Below, piece after piece: positions 59,201 through 64,000 of a DNA stretch of 64,000 bases; the stretch's first letter is position 1, and the number at the start of each line of letters is the position of its first letter. Made by a program: the position numbers and the translations under genes. A model generated the notes under the pieces. The model saw nothing but the letters and a program-made list of their open reading frames with translations, was not told the DNA's origin and searched no databases. Origin of the DNA: Sextonia rubra (taxonomy: Eukaryota; Streptophyta; Magnoliopsida; Laurales; Lauraceae); NCBI GenBank assembly GCA_037013555.1, contig JASUAD010000024.1, positions 10,050,221 to 10,114,220 of the forward strand, given 5' to 3'.

Positions 59201-60232
59201 AGAAAAATAAAACATGAATCGGAAAAAAAGGGACACTTACGGATGATTATATAAAAACAAACGGAACACCAAAACTCATGCATGAGAAGACTAATATATA
59301 CCTAACAATGTTACTTCAAAAGTGGTAACTTATATTTACTCATTCAGCATATGGCGAAAATAGAGCACAGGATGCATTCAGGTGAAAACTTCTACCATAA
59401 AAATGGGATATAACAAAAAAACAAAGGATAATAATACATTTGACAATAGCTTTTTGACAGATAGAATTTTGTAATGAATTTTCAAATTGACCAGGCTTAA
59501 TTTGGCATAATATGTGAGGGCGTGGCGACTCGAAGTTTATTATGTTTAAATTATTTTATACAATTTCTTAAAGAAACTTCTTTTACTAAAGCATAATAAA
59601 TACAATTTCGCATCCATTATTCAAATGGTAAATATTGCAGTACAAAGCAACGGCACCAACCCCAAATAACCCACACCACAGTTCACCCCAACACACGACC
59701 ATGGAATCAAAACCGCGCGCTAAAACACCCAAATCCCAAAAAACAACTTTAGGGTTTTGATCTCCCAACCCCAAAAACCTAACCCGTTTTCCCAACAGAA
59801 AAAACTAGGCAGAATTCAAAACCCAATACCTGAGAACACACACGACCATGACATCAAAACCACAAGCTAAAACACCCAAATCCAGAAAAACAACTTTAGG
59901 GTTTTAATCTCCCAGCCCCAGAGACCCAACCCTTTTTCCCAACAGAAGAAACGAGGCAGAATTCAAAACCCAATACCTGAAACCCTAGAAATCAGATAGA
60001 AGATAGGAAATGGATGAAAAGCCCACCTGGATTCCTGGGTTTCCATCATGGAAGCGAGGGCATGGAAAAGATTAGGGTGAGGGTTTGAGTGATTGGCCAT
60101 GATCTTGTCGATGATCTTCTGGGCTCGAGAGAGAAGGATTTCAGTCTCGGTCTCGGCCTCGGCCTCGTTCTTTGGGGGGTCCTCTGATTCCGGTGCTCCC
60201 GCGGCCTGCTCACAATCCGGTACGTGTTCCAT
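20287..60232 (-). CDS. DCAF1: DCAF1, substrate receptor of CUL4-DDB1 E3 ubiquitin ligase (14 coding exons)
   Basis: Joined coding exons on the minus strand: 60232-60027, 40903-40822, 40698-40582, 40130-39952, 39852-38937, 38850-38753, 38679-38244, 31844-31251, 31167-30988, 30818-30252, 28144-28034, 27871-27753, 27660-26040, 20994-20287. All 13 introns are GT-AG and phases agree, giving 1977 residues plus TAG. Known for the family: DCAF1 (VprBP in animals) is a nuclear protein that binds DDB1 and recruits substrates to CUL4-RBX1 for ubiquitination. The Arabidopsis orthologue is needed for embryo and plant development and is about 1880 residues, so this one is slightly longer. Seen here: a helical N-terminal half, a LisH motif at about 1203-1230, degenerate WD40 repeats at about 1580-1830, two WDxR DDB1-binding motifs (WDRR 1714-1717, WDLR 1750-1753) and a strongly acidic C-terminus. 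No frameshift or internal stop was found. Introns 1, 7 and 13 are large because of inserted repeats. Splice sites are inferred by eye from family conservation; no transcript data were available. Confidence 0.95.
20995..26039 (-). other. DCAF1: DCAF1 intron 13 (5.0 kb)
   Basis: Bounded by donor GAG|GTATGC and acceptor TTCATAG|GTG. It contains the degenerate tandem array at 22250-23180. It may also contain a larger element: a GTGCGTTTGG word near 21855 is mirrored by CCAAACAGCACC near 23413-23424. The stretch 24660-25060 has a solo-LTR-like look (TTTAAAG promoter-like box, C/T-rich end) without proof. No open frame here shows conserved domains. Confidence 0.85.
22250..23180 (+). repeat. Degenerate tandem repeat of about 130-150 bp, roughly six units
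   Basis: Units share an order of words: TTTCTCAAGAT or CTTGAGATCC, GTAAGATCAACGGTT, TGGCCATTTT, GAGGATCAACAGTTTGGAT and GGGTCCCACAAAAGTC. Two adjacent units (starting about 22791 and 22929, period 138) are still close copies; the outer ones are much more diverged. Confidence 0.75.
26040..27660 (-). CDS. DCAF1: DCAF1 coding exon 13 (LisH motif, linker, most of WD40 domain, first WDxR)
   Basis: This is the largest exon, 1621 bp and 540 whole codons after the first base. It begins with ELLQLIHEHLQLSGL, a LisH motif (residues about 1203-1230) used for dimerisation or oligomerisation in this family. A Ser/Pro-rich linker follows with a basic KRKL/PAKR pair that could be a nuclear localisation signal. 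From about residue 1580 come WD40-type blades (RIATGCHTGEVKIFDTNSGD, SSGTHDVRLWDASS). The first WDxR motif is WDRR (1714-1717). The exon ends at FHPAGNE with the donor GAG|GTATGC. The open frame upstream of 27660 is intron read-through, since TTACAG|GGAGCTG is a clear acceptor. Confidence 0.95.
27753..31844 (-). CDS. DCAF1: DCAF1 coding exons 8-12 (residues 679-1202)
   Basis: Exons are 31844-31251, 31167-30988, 30818-30252, 28144-28034 and 27871-27753. Exon 8 opens with GIMERVCALPSEVVHQ and continues an armadillo-like helical array. Exon 9 encodes APPVDSHLHDLAQYALGVLH through GYVDPE. Exon 10 contains a Ser/Arg-rich variable stretch followed by conserved helices (GIKVLLHLLRPRIFTSPAAL). Exons 11 and 12 carry VGKKLSELIRDSG and TLRRIERAAIAAATPITYHS, strongly conserved blocks just before the LisH motif. 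Exon 12 ends in AG and exon 13 supplies G to make Arg, leading into the LisH helix. Intron 10 (2.1 kb) holds a SINE and a MITE; the other introns here are 83-169 bp. Confidence 0.93.
28846..29240 (+). mobile_element. tRNA-derived SINE, a second family
   Basis: GAGGGTAGCTCAGTTGGTCT at about 28853 is a good tRNA-like A-box. A diverged B-box region (GGTTGTGGGTTGCAATTG) follows about 40 bp later. A long body ends in TTATTATTATT plus a T-run at about 29207-29238. The body sequence is unlike the two family A copies. The right end is approximate. Confidence 0.6.
29372..29713. mobile_element. MITE with ATCCTATGAGAACT terminal inverted repeats (342 bp)
   Basis: ATCCTATGAGAACTGTTCTC at the left is mirrored at the right by its reverse complement (ending CTCATAGGAT at 29713). 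The interior is non-coding and contains GGGCCCCACC-like words. The target duplication is not clear, so the superfamily is open. Confidence 0.7.
29846..29985 (+). repeat. AT/GT microsatellite with duplicated GCACCTACAT unit
   Basis: (TA)n and (TG)n runs are interspersed with two or three copies of CTAAGCACCTACAT at about 29889 and 29938. Confidence 0.8.
34023..34485. mobile_element. MITE nested in the LINE (463 bp)
   Basis: It interrupts the LINE reading frame between ANECV and SKDKERRQG. Ends are imperfect inverted repeats (CATAGTGTGAAATTC at the left, CATAGTTGTGAGTTTTG read inward from the right). The flanks GTGTGTTC and GCGTGTCC match at 6 of 8 positions, consistent with an old 8-bp hAT-type duplication. 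The interior holds AAATTTCC/GGAAATTT words and no coding frame. Confidence 0.7.
35192..36757. mobile_element. Non-autonomous hAT transposon nested in the LINE (1566 bp)
   Basis: A perfect 8-bp duplication ATGACAAA flanks it (35184-35191 and 36758-36765). Terminal inverted repeats are CAGTGGCGGACCCA at the left and TAGTGGCAAACCTA read inward from the right, typical hAT ends. The LINE frame resumes right after it (SSIYYESILKCPISVIDRIEKLQRDF). No transposase frame is visible inside. An internal stretch around 35245-35300 (CACAAATTAGTAATGGCC) recurs in similar form around 36195-36235. Confidence 0.9.
38244..40903 (-). CDS. DCAF1: DCAF1 coding exons 2-7 (residues 69-678)
   Basis: Exons are 40903-40822, 40698-40582, 40130-39952, 39852-38937, 38850-38753 and 38679-38244, with short introns of 73-451 bp. 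Exons 2-4 encode a conserved helical segment including GRASHAIGKLGNLIR and TDTEMMRTYATGILAASLAG. Exon 5 (916 bp) starts with the conserved NPQEVEDVLTSGLSAKLMR, then has a variable hydrophilic stretch rich in Asp, Arg and Gly (about residues 240-430), and ends in an Ala-rich helical region. Exon 6 is also Ala-rich. Exon 7 carries an acidic DEELEEFF segment followed by armadillo-like helices (VCLALLQRSSKHKES, LLPDVLKLICALAAHRKFA). The variable middle part is probably disordered. The rest belongs to the helical N-terminal half of DCAF1 proteins. Confidence 0.93.
41252..41318 (-). mobile_element. RTE-type LINE 3' end fragment
   Basis: Starts on the plus strand with (ATC)n then AAAGCCTTGTCCCAACC and GGTTGGCTACATGAATTTTG, the same 3' terminus as the RTE copy at 56031. 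A shorter related piece (CATGTTGGGGTCGGCTACAT) lies at 40941-40978. Confidence 0.7.
41471..41605 (-). mobile_element. RTE-type LINE 3' end fragment, second copy
   Basis: CATCATCATCAAAGCCTCAT, then GTTGGGGTTGGCTACATGAA and TCATGAGCCAAATCCTCCGA. It extends further into the RTE 3' region than the fragment at 41252. Confidence 0.7.
41642..41945 (+). mobile_element. Solo LTR, subfamily 3
   Basis: TG...CA ends (TGATGCAGTC to GGCTACATCA), a TATATATAT box at about 41779, and near-matching 5-bp flanks GTAGA (41637-41641) and GTAGG (41946-41950). Its 3' half resembles, in opposite orientation, the LTR at 42392-42709 (GGGTTTTxCCC, GAGGxGTGT, GAAGTGTCC, GTGCTT). Confidence 0.7.
42392..44357 (-). mobile_element. 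Ty3/gypsy-like element E4, 3' LTR (42392-42709) and internal gag remnant
   Basis: On the minus strand a purine-rich tract CAAGTGAGGGAGAA precedes the LTR start TGATGCAAGAG at 42709. The LTR ends ...CCTGCATCA at 42392. The internal part (42710-44357) carries, on the minus strand, degenerate Gag-like sequence around 43270-43500 that parallels the Gag region of E2 at about 45930-46190. The 5' end is cut off by the neighbouring element. No reverse transcriptase is seen. Confidence 0.6.
44358..47949 (-). mobile_element. RT-less Ty3/gypsy-like element E2 with both LTRs
   Basis: Minus strand. 5' LTR 47949-47403, followed by a tRNA-Met-type primer-binding site TGGTATCAAGG (about 47398). Then an untranslated leader (47390-46740), Gag remnant (about 46200-45950), aspartic-protease-like remnant (45920-45580, ending in the conserved IDKL.LPIEKLPK type sequence), an unidentified ORF region (45380-44760), polypurine tract GTTGGGGAGAG, and 3' LTR 44737-44358 starting TGCTGTACG. 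There is no space for, and no trace of, reverse transcriptase or integrase. The 5' LTR contains an internal tandem duplication of about 120 bp. The LTRs differ in sequence, so the pair may be a recombination product. Confidence 0.7.
47950..48571 (-). mobile_element. Truncated copy of the same element family (ORFx region, minus strand)
   Basis: Reads leftward into the LTR at 47949-47403, with polypurine tract AAGCCGGGAGAGC at the junction, so that LTR is flanked by internal sequence on both sides. Encodes a degenerate version of the unidentified ORF, including DSVNQWLQKAKEEQKQAQIE and VFHIDFIFGDHRWISEDCDL. It is cut at the palindrome centre 48571/48572. Confidence 0.65.
48546..48597. repeat. 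Perfect 52-bp palindrome at a head-to-head junction
   Basis: The left half CTTAGTTGTTGCATCCTTAA (continuing TGGCAG) is mirrored base for base by the right half. The centre is GGCAG|CTGCC between 48571 and 48572. Beyond it the two 620-bp arms are homologous but diverged. Confidence 0.95.
48572..49190 (+). CDS. Unidentified ORF (ORFx) of the RT-less LTR family
   Basis: The best-preserved version is an open frame of 127 codons (48565-48948): AAAIKDATTKGGQGKVDLMK, an acidic Gln/Glu-rich helical part, then a 24-residue tandem repeat (VDLPLPENSIGSSEINSVDS type, period 72 bp, from 48751) and VEVPHIDFISKEH. Past the stop, homology to other copies continues (FVQLIFDPGGS). Diverged versions occur at 44920-45320 (minus), 47990-48570 (minus) and 54090-54750 (plus), always between protease and LTR. 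I do not recognise the product. It may be element-encoded or captured; expression is unknown. Confidence 0.45.
49200..50980 (-). mobile_element. Gag-protease piece of the same family (element E5, minus strand)
   Basis: On the minus strand 49821-49528 encodes a protease-like segment: NPTLVICRILNTNEKEEEKW, then NLIIDNSSAINFVVQEVIDK and LPIEKLPKSY. In this family the catalytic triad position reads DNSSA instead of D-S/T-G, as expected for a degraded or divergent Ty3/gypsy protease. A degenerate Gag region lies at about 49830-50130 and leader-like sequence reaches 50980. Flanked at left by the plus-strand ORFx arm and at right by a plus-strand LTR, so both junctions are rearranged. Confidence 0.6.
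50983..55135 (+). mobile_element. RT-less Ty3/gypsy-like element E1 with both LTRs
   Basis: 5' LTR 50983-51296 (TGATGTAGGC ... GTGCCA) is followed by a degenerate tRNA-Met-type primer-binding site TGATATCAAAGC (51299). Leader-like C-rich sequence runs to about 52400. Protease-like remnant at about 53480-54030, ORFx homology 54090-54740, 3' LTR 54751-55135 (TGATGCAAGC ... GCGCCA). The two LTRs share long collinear blocks (GGACACCTAG, TTAGGAATATTATTAGTA, GGATGTTAGGCCTCATTGTT), but the 5' LTR lacks two segments. No matching target duplication, so the pair may be old or recombined. No reverse transcriptase. A DNA transposon sits at 52644-53387. Confidence 0.65.
52644..53387. mobile_element. Non-autonomous DNA transposon with GTGTCC subterminal repeats (744 bp)
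   Basis: A perfect 8-bp duplication GTTATATT (52636-52643 and 53388-53395) and terminal inverted repeats CTAAGAAGCACGGACAC. Near each end the words GGACAC/GTGTCC recur many times, denser at the right end (53215-53375), like transposase-binding subterminal motifs. The 8-bp duplication points to hAT, but the terminal bases are not the usual hAT pattern. It interrupts element E1. Confidence 0.85.
55136..55877 (-). mobile_element. Minus-strand LTR (subfamily 2) with attached leader
   Basis: LTR 55877-55469 resembles the LTR at 47949-47403 in long blocks (ATTGTCCTTACAA, GCATGTCCTCTATATATTGA) without its tandem duplication. On the minus strand it is followed by primer-binding site TTGGTATTAGAGG (about 55467) and leader sequence to about 55136, where it abuts the plus-strand 3' LTR of E1. 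Confidence 0.65.
55878..56800 (-). mobile_element. Minus-strand LTR fragment (subfamily 1) split by an RTE insertion
   Basis: 55878-56030 and 56691-56800 together resemble the LTR at 44358-44737 (CTCAAAAAAGAACTTTAATT, GAAAATAAGCATAC, GGATTGGGCCCAATGG). The left end is truncated, the right end is the LTR start TGATGCAGGC. Confidence 0.7.
56031..56674 (-). mobile_element. RTE-type LINE, 5'-truncated copy inside an LTR
   Basis: Flanked by a perfect 16-bp duplication AAAATAACTCACTAAT (56015-56030 and 56675-56690). On the minus strand 56512-56108 encodes the C-terminal part of an RTE reverse transcriptase polyprotein (KLKGKFYMTVVKPVMIYGAK, AEMRMLRWMCGKIRNERFRE, LRWFGHAECRP). The copy ends in a (GAT)n tail with GATGATGATGATTAG at about 56045-56031. 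About the last 640 bp of the element is present. Confidence 0.9.
56801..58658 (-). mobile_element. Minus-strand 5' LTR (subfamily 3) with leader, split by a DNA transposon
   Basis: LTR from 58658 (TGATGCAAGATAG) down to about 57232. It matches the LTR at 42392-42709 (AACTTTGTATATTCTATGTG, GATAACTTAAGGCC, TCCGAGGACA). It is followed on the minus strand by the primer-binding site TTGGTATGAGAGCTGATCC (about 57229) and a G-poor leader to 56801. The insertion at 57330-58421 splits it. Confidence 0.65.
57330..58421. mobile_element. Non-autonomous DNA transposon rich in CGATAT words (1092 bp)
   Basis: Terminal inverted repeats ATGGATGAAAAT and ATGGATAAAAAT. The flanks AGACGCACC and GAATGCACC match at 6 of 9 positions, as for an old 8-10-bp duplication (Mutator- or hAT-like). 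Near both ends are many CGATAT, GGCCGATA and CGGTA words forming local inverted repeats. The AT-rich centre is non-coding. Confidence 0.7.
59692..59985 (-). repeat. 147-bp tandem duplication in intron 1, close to exon 1
   Basis: Units start near 59692 and 59839 (period 147). Each holds CTAAAACACCCAAATCC, a telobox-like ACTTTAGGGTTTT and GAATTCAAAACCCAATACCT. The duplicate sits 40 bp inside the intron from exon 1. The similarity is high enough for a fairly recent duplication. Confidence 0.85.
60027..60232 (-). CDS. DCAF1: DCAF1 coding exon 1 (N-terminus)
   Basis: Encodes residues 1-68 plus two bases of codon 69. The start is the first ATG in the inferred transcript, because no ATG lies between the TATA box and 60232. 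The Glu/Pro-rich N-terminus runs into the conserved stretch SRAQKIIDKI and ends in METQES. The donor reads AG|GTGGGC. The split AG+A codon restores Arg and continues into YLQELGHSS of exon 2, 19.1 kb away, matching the METQESRYL-type sequence known from plant DCAF1. The Kozak context is moderate (C at -3, G at +4). Confidence 0.93.
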
Positions 60233-60480
60233 GAGAGGAGGACGAGGAGGAGGAGGAGGAGGAGGGAGATTGAAAGAGGAGGCTTCTTTTAGGTTTTTGG
60301 AGTTGCTGTTGTTGTTGTCGTTGTTGTTTGTCTTTTTGGTTCGTTTGTGGGTTTTTGCAGAGAATGAGAGAAGAAAGAGGAGGTGGAATCAAATTATATA
60401 TACATGAAGCGGAGAGAGAGAGAGAGAAGGGACCGCGCCGCGGGCTCGATCGAATCCGTTCGAACCCTAAAGAAAAGACC
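60233..60480 (-). promoter_or_regulatory. DCAF1: DCAF1 5' UTR and core promoter
   Basis: A TATATATAA box lies on the minus strand at 60402-60394, so transcription should start near 60370, leaving a leader of about 135 nt without upstream ATG. The leader has a run of TCC triplets just before the ATG and CAA/CAG-rich triplets at about 60299-60330. A CT-rich (CTCTCT) stretch at 60413-60427 sits immediately upstream of TATA, as in many plant promoters. A telobox-like AACCCTAA lies at 60463-60470. The start site is inferred; the motifs are seen directly. Confidence 0.6.
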
Positions 60481-63173
60481 TCAAGACCGCACCTGCTAGC
60501 CTAGAAGGGTCCTTTGGATTGCCCACGTGAATTTTTATCGAGAAGATATCAAAAAAGTACAAAACTTCGGATTCAATTACAAAAGAGTGCACGAGGATTT
60601 GAATGTTTGAAAAAAAAAATGTATAAAGGTTTCCCACGGATATTTTATTCAAGTCCTCTCCATAATTTTTTTAAGAAATGAAAAAAATACTGTTATCTAA
60701 TGAGAGGTTTTATACTCTTATCTAATAAGAGGACCCTTTTCTTTAAGAGAACTTTATACAAAAAAAAACTCTTAGATAGCTCCTACACTAAAAAAGACTT
60801 CGTAGTCTAAAATTAATCGTCAAGGTCTTTTTTTTTTTTGTTTTTTGATGAGCAATGTTAATGTCACCCGTAAAAAACGAAAAAAAGAAAAAAGAAAAAA
60901 AGAACCCCAATAACTCCTTCTTCACTAAAACCCAAATCTCCTAAAACACCCTCAAACAGTTTAAGAATTCTTCATTAAACAATCCCGAAGGAAAGATTAA
61001 AAAAATGAAAAAAAGAAAATACGACCATGATCTAACGAATTAGAAACCTTTGTTCTTTGCCATATACCAATGCATGGCATAGATACAGTAGAATAAACAA
61101 AAGGCATAAATACAACGAAAATTTTTAAACAAAGAATGTTATGAAATTAATTAAATCCCTTAAAACTGTATGTGCACATTATCCTTTTGAAACAACGGTA
61201 AGTACACGTCAAACCCACAGGGAGCACTTTTGAAATTTCTTTTTAATTAAGATCTGATTTTTTCTTAAAAGAAATATGAATCAAAATAAATCAAGATATG
61301 AATGAGAAACCAAAAAAAAAAAAAAAAAACTACTATGCAAATAAACAGATGACACTGATAATAAAAGTAGATCAGAGCAACAAAAAATCCATTAAATGAA
61401 TTTAATAACCAATCTGTGCAATTTAATTTATTCTTTAATTTCGAAAATAACTGAGATCAGAAACAACTAAATACTTCTAATCCAGAGGATTTTTCTTTTC
61501 AAAAACCAACTTTTAACAAAAAAAAACCCAAGATCTCCATCACCTTATTAAAGTAAAAATTATTTTAAGCGTCATTCATCAAATTAAGAATAAAATATCA
61601 AAAGCATATATGCCTAAGCATATTTTATCAAAATAAGAATAAATGATCGGAAAATAATTTATTATTAATATAAAACAGAGGTTTGCTTTAGGCGCAATGA
61701 AAGATCTATTATTCTAAATATGCATGGTAGAGACATTTAAAAGAATAAATCAAAAACATAAATTAAAAGTAAAATCACTTAACTTCATCGTTATACTCCG
61801 ATCTTAAAGTCTACTCCTCCATTGCAAAAAAAACAAACTTTATTAATGTTATCATAGTGAGTACAAGGATTATTTCAACACTTTTCGAGCTTAGTTCTAA
61901 AACTGGGCTCCAGAATACCCAAATTAATCTCTATTTTTTTCTACACTAGAGAGAAAAGAGGAGGAAGGAGAGAGGAGAGAGAAGTGGAGAAAGAGCATGG
62001 GAAGGAATGCATGGATGTCCAAGACCTTGAATTTATGGGGTTTAGAGCCCCTTTGTTTTCTTATTTTTTTCCTCTTTTGTAGTTTATAAAGTCTTCTTTT
62101 GGAAATGTCACTTGGCTTGGCCTCTAAGTTAGCGAAGACTTAGCAACTTGAGATTCTTTCTTACTTTCCTTTAAAAACCAATCTCTACACAAACTTTTCA
62201 TTTTAGAAGATTCTCCTTTCATATGCAAGTAAATATTCTAAATAAGCTTTCCTTCCTTAATTTCTTTAGGATTTTCTTCAAATCTTTTTAGATTATCTTA
62301 AAAAGAATAATATAAGGATTGTAGGACCTCACTTTAATCTTCAATGTACTTCACTTAAGGAGAGATGGACCCCACCCAAAGGTGTGTAATATGAAGAAAA
62401 TTTTCAAACTTTTTACAATCCTATTAAAATATATATATATATACAACCAACTCCTTAAGGTCATAACTTTGTCATTTTCAGTTTCGATTGATGCAATCTT
62501 GGATCATACGAACATCTACTCAAACAGAGATTTTCAACAGTAGGTAAATTGTCCAAATTCCGATGCTAGATTTGAGAGCTATGACTGTTTTAATATATGT
62601 TGACGAAAGAAAGACAAGATTGACTTTCCATTTTTGAATTTCTCTTCTTTGACTTTGCTTTTCTTGAATTCTCTTTACCTTAGCTTTCTTTTTTTGACTC
62701 AAATTTGAATTCTTTTAACAACTTGAGAGTGGGACCCCCCTTTGACCATCCAAGCATTTGTGCATATGTGTGTAGGGTACTCATGAAGCCAATCTTCCAA
62801 ACTTCTTGCATAGTGTGCCCCACATAATCTGCTCACATCTTTCTGTACATTCTAAGCAAACTCATAAGCTCACGTTGAAGCGGGACCTATCCGGACAGAG
62901 TTTTACTTCAATTGAGACTCTTTGGAGAAAAATTGGAAACTTTTAAATTAATGCAGAGGATGTGTAAAATTTGTAAGAATTCCAATGGATAAGTGAAAAT
63001 GCTTAAAATAATAAAAATAACTGGAAATTCATGCAAATCACCTAATTAAGTCCCTAATTCACATTAATTCACGTTAAAATAATGCAATTTCATGACCTTA
63101 ACAAAGAAACCCTTTATTCCTCTTCTTCCTCCTTTTTCTCCAAATTCATATGGATGGGCGACGATACAATCCC

Positions 63174-63209
<36 letters not shown>

Positions 63210-64000
63210 CCCAAGCTCACAATTCCATAGTGATGCCGCATTTCATTTGGATTAGTATCACATTTTTCTTTTCATCCCAACTAATGGGTTGGGATTGTAT
63301 GAGACTTACGCAGGTGAGATAATGGGAACTCACACATGCAATGAGACACAATTCACACAAGTGAGGTGATGAATACTCTCAAATGTAAGGAGACACAACT
63401 AACACATATGAGATAATAAAACTCACATTTGTAGTGTGTGTAGCGGGGGTGGGGGGGGAGGGGGGGGGGGTGTGGTGCTCATAAAGCCACCTTAAATTTC
63501 TTCTATATCTAAATCACTTCGATCATAAGATCCCAATTCTTGATTTGTGCTTCGGGGTTGCGTTTACTTCACATCAATAATCATAATTTGTTATGGGTAG
63601 GATAAGATAATTTGTATTTACAAATCGTTTGCATGGATGTGACACCTTTTTCTCTCCATTGTTCCAATTTCATGTGATGTTAATATGATAGTTCTTTTTT
63701 TAATTTATAAGTGGGGTTAGGTTTAACATTTAAGATTTCAAGTCATTGATGTGATGAACCCAAGGCTCAATCATATTCGATTTACAATCTAAGTATTAAA
63801 TGATGAAGATTTTGACCATAATTTAACCAGATGATCAAAATCTCGACTTACCCATTCCATGAAAAACCATTCTCACCAGCCCTCATCCCTGTGATTAACT
63901 TCAATTGGGCACGACAGGACTACATATCACCTATATGATTGTGCTCAAAAAGTGATGTGAAATGCAACGGATTTAAGTCCAACATTCACATTTTTCAAGC
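60481..64000. other. Upstream intergenic region, no gene recognised
   Basis: AT-rich DNA. 63177-63206 is a C-run of about 30 bases and 63440-63470 is G-rich. Between them a 47-bp unit beginning GTGAGATAATG or GTGAGGTGATG repeats about 2.6 times from 63314. Small open frames here, including one that reads through the C-run as poly-proline, have no domain support. Confidence 0.5.

Larger units (their letters stand above)
40904..60026 (-). other. DCAF1: DCAF1 intron 1 (19.1 kb), a retrotransposon mosaic
   Basis: Bounded by AG|GTGGGC (60027/60026) and TTTCAG|ATATTTG (40904/40903). From 40941 to 58658 it is nearly continuous LTR-element, RTE and MITE sequence, itemised separately. 58659-59690 holds AT-rich DNA in which I see no feature, and 59692-59985 a 147-bp tandem duplication. 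No host exon could be placed inside, and the exon 1/exon 2 junction restores a conserved Arg codon without one. Confidence 0.9.

Noticed and set aside
60093..60407. Plus-strand frame opposite DCAF1 exon 1 with a Gly run
   Set aside because: Antisense reading of the TCC leader repeat and the N-terminal codons; not a separate gene.
63092..63322. Open frame with a poly-proline run
   Set aside because: The run is a C homopolymer of about 30 bases, and the flanks lack coding character.

Overview
The window is nuclear DNA of a flowering plant. It is AT-rich, has GT-AG spliced introns, and is full of old, broken, nested transposable elements (L1- and RTE-type LINEs, tRNA-derived SINEs, hAT- and Mutator-like elements, Ty1/copia and Ty3/gypsy LTR fragments). 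I cannot name the species. The amount of intronic repeat suggests a repeat-rich genome such as a magnoliid or other woody plant, but that is a guess.

I see one complete protein-coding gene, a DCAF1 orthologue (substrate receptor of CUL4-DDB1 E3 ubiquitin ligases), on the minus strand. Its ATG is at 60232 and its TAG stop at 20289-20287. I could join 14 coding exons by hand: 60232-60027, 40903-40822, 40698-40582, 40130-39952, 39852-38937, 38850-38753, 38679-38244, 31844-31251, 31167-30988, 30818-30252, 28144-28034, 27871-27753, 27660-26040 and 20994-20287. Every junction is GT-AG and in phase. The joined reading frame is 5934 nt including the stop, or 1977 residues. Only about 15% of the 40-kb gene is coding.

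Layout: 1-20100 is downstream intergenic DNA with TE debris: an LTR-like fragment, a hAT MITE, two copies of one SINE family, a 1.7-kb inverted repeat, a gag-only copia remnant and a dead Mutator transposase. 20100-60480 is DCAF1. Intron 13 (5.0 kb) carries degenerate tandem repeats. Intron 10 carries a SINE and a MITE. Intron 7 (6.4 kb) holds an L1 LINE that itself hosts a 1.6-kb hAT element and a 0.46-kb MITE. Intron 1 (19.1 kb) is a mosaic of short Ty3/gypsy-like elements in both orientations, with an RTE LINE fragment and two DNA-transposon-like insertions inside them. 60480-64000 is the upstream intergenic region, where I recognise no other gene.

The most unusual material is in intron 1. 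It is a family of LTR elements that keep gag and protease remnants but show no reverse transcriptase. In the usual place of polymerase they carry a recurrent unidentified ORF. Two copies meet head-to-head at a perfect 52-bp palindrome. None of this looks like a new functional system, but the RT-less family, the palindrome junction and the long foldback at 5.1-6.8 kb deserve a closer look.
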